Below the pieces are notes generated by a model that had not been told where the DNA came from, searched no databases, and worked only from the letters and a program-made list of their open reading frames with translations. From contig NZ_JAEC01000037.1 in the NCBI RefSeq assembly GCF_000518705.1, positions 1 through 41,358 on the forward strand: DNA of 41,358 bases, in the 5' to 3' direction. Each line of letters opens with the position of its first letter. Position 1 is the first letter of the stretch. Origin of the DNA: Shewanella colwelliana ATCC 39565. GTDB lineage: Bacteria; Pseudomonadota; Gammaproteobacteria; Enterobacterales; Shewanellaceae. Below are positions 39,671-41,358 of the stretch, piece after piece. The position numbers and the translations under genes were made by a program.

Positions 39671-41358
39671 ATGGGCGCATCAATTACAACACAGGACGCA
39701 GTAGTAATTAATCTTGTCGGTCAACTCAAGGTTAAAGATGAACAGGGAAATGTCAGAGAAGTCAAAATTGGCGACTTGATTCGTTCGGGTGAGCAACTCA
39801 TTTTTGCACCCAATGCAGAGTTTAAACTTGAATATGAAGACGGCTCATTAGCGAGTCAGACTAATTTACAACAACCTCCAGAAGAACAAAGTACTGCAGC
39901 AGCAAGCACAGAAATTGATGCCATCAATGAGCTAGCAGATGGCCCAGTCTCATTAGATGCTGAAATTGCCGCACTACAAGCCCAAATTTTAGCCGGTGAC
40001 GACCCAACCCAAGGATTACCAGAAACGGCAGCTGGTGCTGGTACAGCAAGTAATGAAGGTGGTTCAGACTTTGTTACCTTAGGACGTGCTGGTGACGAAA
40101 CGATTGCAGGAGCAGGCTGGGATACTACAGGTTTCACGACCACTACAGATACCCCACCAGAAACTGTTACTATCCCAGAGCAACAATTAGCTGCCCCTAC
40201 AGTATCCTCTGCAGTCTTCTCAATTTTTGAGGCCAACATGCCTCAAGGTAGTGACCCTTCAGCACTATTAACCAATCTTGCAGCCAATATCCAAACTAAT
40301 GCAGAACTGGGAATAGCAAGCCTAACAATCAATGGTTTTAATATTATCAACGATGGACAGTTTGCAGGTCCCATTGTGATTAACACCCCGAATGGTGTAC
40401 TGACCATTACCGAATTTGACAACTCAACGGGTCAGTTTGTCTATGATTACGCGCTCAACTCAAGTGTCGATCACAGTGCGAATGACCAACTTCAATTGGT
40501 CTTCAACATCGAACTGGTGGATAGTGCAGGGAATGTCGCAAACGGCAGTATTACCGTTAATATCATCGATGACCAACCCGAAGGCGTTGCCGATACCAAC
40601 AGTGTGAGTGAAGATGGTGCAGCGCAAATTGCAGGTAATTTACTGGTTAATGACACATTAGGTGCCGATTCGGCAGAAGTTACCGCGATCACTAACGCAC
40701 AAGGCACATCTGTTGCCGTTTCAACATCGAATACCATTCAAGGTGAATTCGGTTTACTAACGATTTTTGCCGATGGTAGCTATACCTATCAACTTAATAA
40801 TGACTCTAATGCTATTCAGTCGCTGGCCTTAGGTGAGCAGATTAACGAATCGTTCAACTATTTACTCACTGATAGTGATGGTGATGCCGTACTCGTTCCA
40901 TTAACCATAACCATTACTGGTGCCAACGATCTCCCCGTCTTAACCGTGGGTGCCACTGGCGCGGTAGTGGAAGATGACAACAACCCGAACCTAACCGACA
41001 CGGGTGCACTCAGCTTCACCGATGTCGACACCACTAATACCCACAATGTCACCGACGTCTACAACGGCGATATAGCCTGGAGCGGCGGGGATCTAACCAC
41101 CGTGCTTAGCCCTGCCCAACTGGCTAGCCTCGTCGATGGCTTCAGCGTCGACAGCGACAGCTGGGATTACAGTATTCTTAACAGTGACGTGCAGTTCCTC
41201 GCCCAAGGCGAAACCATCACCTTAAGCTTTGAGGTGACCGTCACTGACAACAATGGTGGCAGCGACACCAAGACCGTCACCCTCACCATTACCGGCACTA
41301 ACGATCTCCCCGTCTTAACCGTGGATGCCAGCGGTGCCGTAACCGAAGATGACAGCAA
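39671..41358 (+). CDS. bpfA: Large repetitive adhesin of the LapA/BpfA type, N-terminal part (cut by window edge)
   Basis: The first 562 codons are present and the frame is open to the window end. Residues 1-110 form the retention module that anchors LapA-type adhesins in the outer-membrane channel (MGASITTQDAVVINLVGQLK, LDAEIAALQAQILAGDDPTQ). A LapG-type di-alanine site lies at residues 119-122 (PETAAGAG). After about residue 190 come immunoglobulin-like segments, and from about residue 415 VCBS-like repeats of 125 residues. In Shewanella oneidensis the biofilm adhesin BpfA sits directly after hemY, as here. LapG homologues cut at TAAG and release the cell when c-di-GMP falls (established for LapA). 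An in-frame ATG at 39626 also has a possible ribosome site, but the family begins near the chosen one. Confidence 0.85.
   Translation, partial: MGASITTQDAVVINLVGQLKVKDEQGNVREVKIGDLIRSGEQLIFAPNAEFKLEYEDGSLASQTNLQQPPEEQSTAAASTEIDAINELADGPVSLDAEIAALQAQILAGDDPTQGLPETAAGAGTASNEGGSDFVTLGRAGDETIAGAGWDTTGFTTTTDTPPETVTIPEQQLAAPTVSSAVFSIFEANMPQGSDPSALLTNLAANIQTNAELGIASLTINGFNIINDGQFAGPIVINTPNGVLTITEFDNSTGQFVYDYALNSSVDHSANDQLQLVFNIELVDSAGNVANGSITVNIIDDQPEGVADTNSVSEDGAAQIAGNLLVNDTLGADSAEVTAITNAQGTSVAVSTSNTIQGEFGLLTIFADGSYTYQLNNDSNAIQSLALGEQINESFNYLLTDSDGDAVLVPLTITITGANDLPVLTVGATGAVVEDDNNPNLTDTGALSFTDVDTTNTHNVTDVYNGDIAWSGGDLTTVLSPAQLASLVDGFSVDSDSWDYSILNSDVQFLAQGETITLSFEVTVTDNNGGSDTKTVTLTITGTNDLPVLTVDASGAVTEDDS
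40926..41358 (+). repeat. VCBS-like tandem repeats, period 375 bp
   Basis: A 24-bp stretch at 40926-40949 recurs exactly at 41301-41324, 375 bases later, or 125 codons in frame. The translated motif is NDLPVLTV after GAN or GTN. Only the first unit is complete, and a second begins at the window end. Repeats of this kind form the long stalk of RTX/VCBS adhesins, and their copy number usually varies between strains. Confidence 0.8.

Overview
The window looks like chromosome of a Shewanella-type marine gammaproteobacterium. The evidence is the gene content and order: gppA-rhlB-trxA-rho, a Wolinella-type (di-haem cytochrome b) fumarate reductase operon next to prmA-dusB-fis, the cluster xerC-(DUF484)-dapF-lysA-lptM-cyaY/cyaA-hemCDXY, and a very large LapA/BpfA-type adhesin starting directly after hemY. 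The species assignment rests on recognised protein sequences and remembered gene orders, not on a database search.

Layout. Positions 1-322: the 5' end of an IS3-family element (orfA, cut by the window edge). 524-4775: housekeeping genes gppA and rhlB (minus strand) and trxA and rho (plus strand). 4843-5754: a LysR regulator. 5859-10201: frdB, frdA and two paralogous frdC genes (minus strand), with CRP-like sites in front of each frdC. 10547-12871: prmA, then the dusB-fis operon. 13066-16866: a small acquired module bounded by two 198-bp direct repeats, each the 3' end of a P4-like integrase. Inside it are a DUF4143-type ATPase preceded by two near-perfect palindromes and, convergent with it, a complete hipBA toxin-antitoxin pair preceded by four 22-bp operator-like dyads. 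17155-18687: a secreted M17 aminopeptidase. 18804-24931: a CzcCBA-type divalent-metal efflux operon with a small CzcI-like protein. 25253-27192: the di-iron repair protein Ric, a HupE/UreJ metal permease and a lipoprotein. 27317-31883: HAD phosphatase, xerC, DUF484, dapF, a lysA split by a one-base frameshift, and lptM (minus strand). 32368-39380: cyaY, cyaA (minus strand) and hemCDXY. 39671-end: the N-terminus of the adhesin with a LapG-type cleavage motif and the first VCBS-like repeats.

How the parts connect. Adenylate cyclase (cyaA) is encoded here, and the fumarate reductase promoters carry good CRP-like sites, which fits cAMP-CRP control of anaerobic respiration in Shewanella. The lysine branch (dapF, lysA) sits in its conserved place but lysA is broken on paper by an extra T in a T6 run. 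The acquired module contains a stress/persistence toxin-antitoxin system with unusually dense operator DNA. The adhesin is preceded by a strong Fur-box-like sequence, which would tie attachment to iron status. No tRNA, rRNA or CRISPR array was seen.
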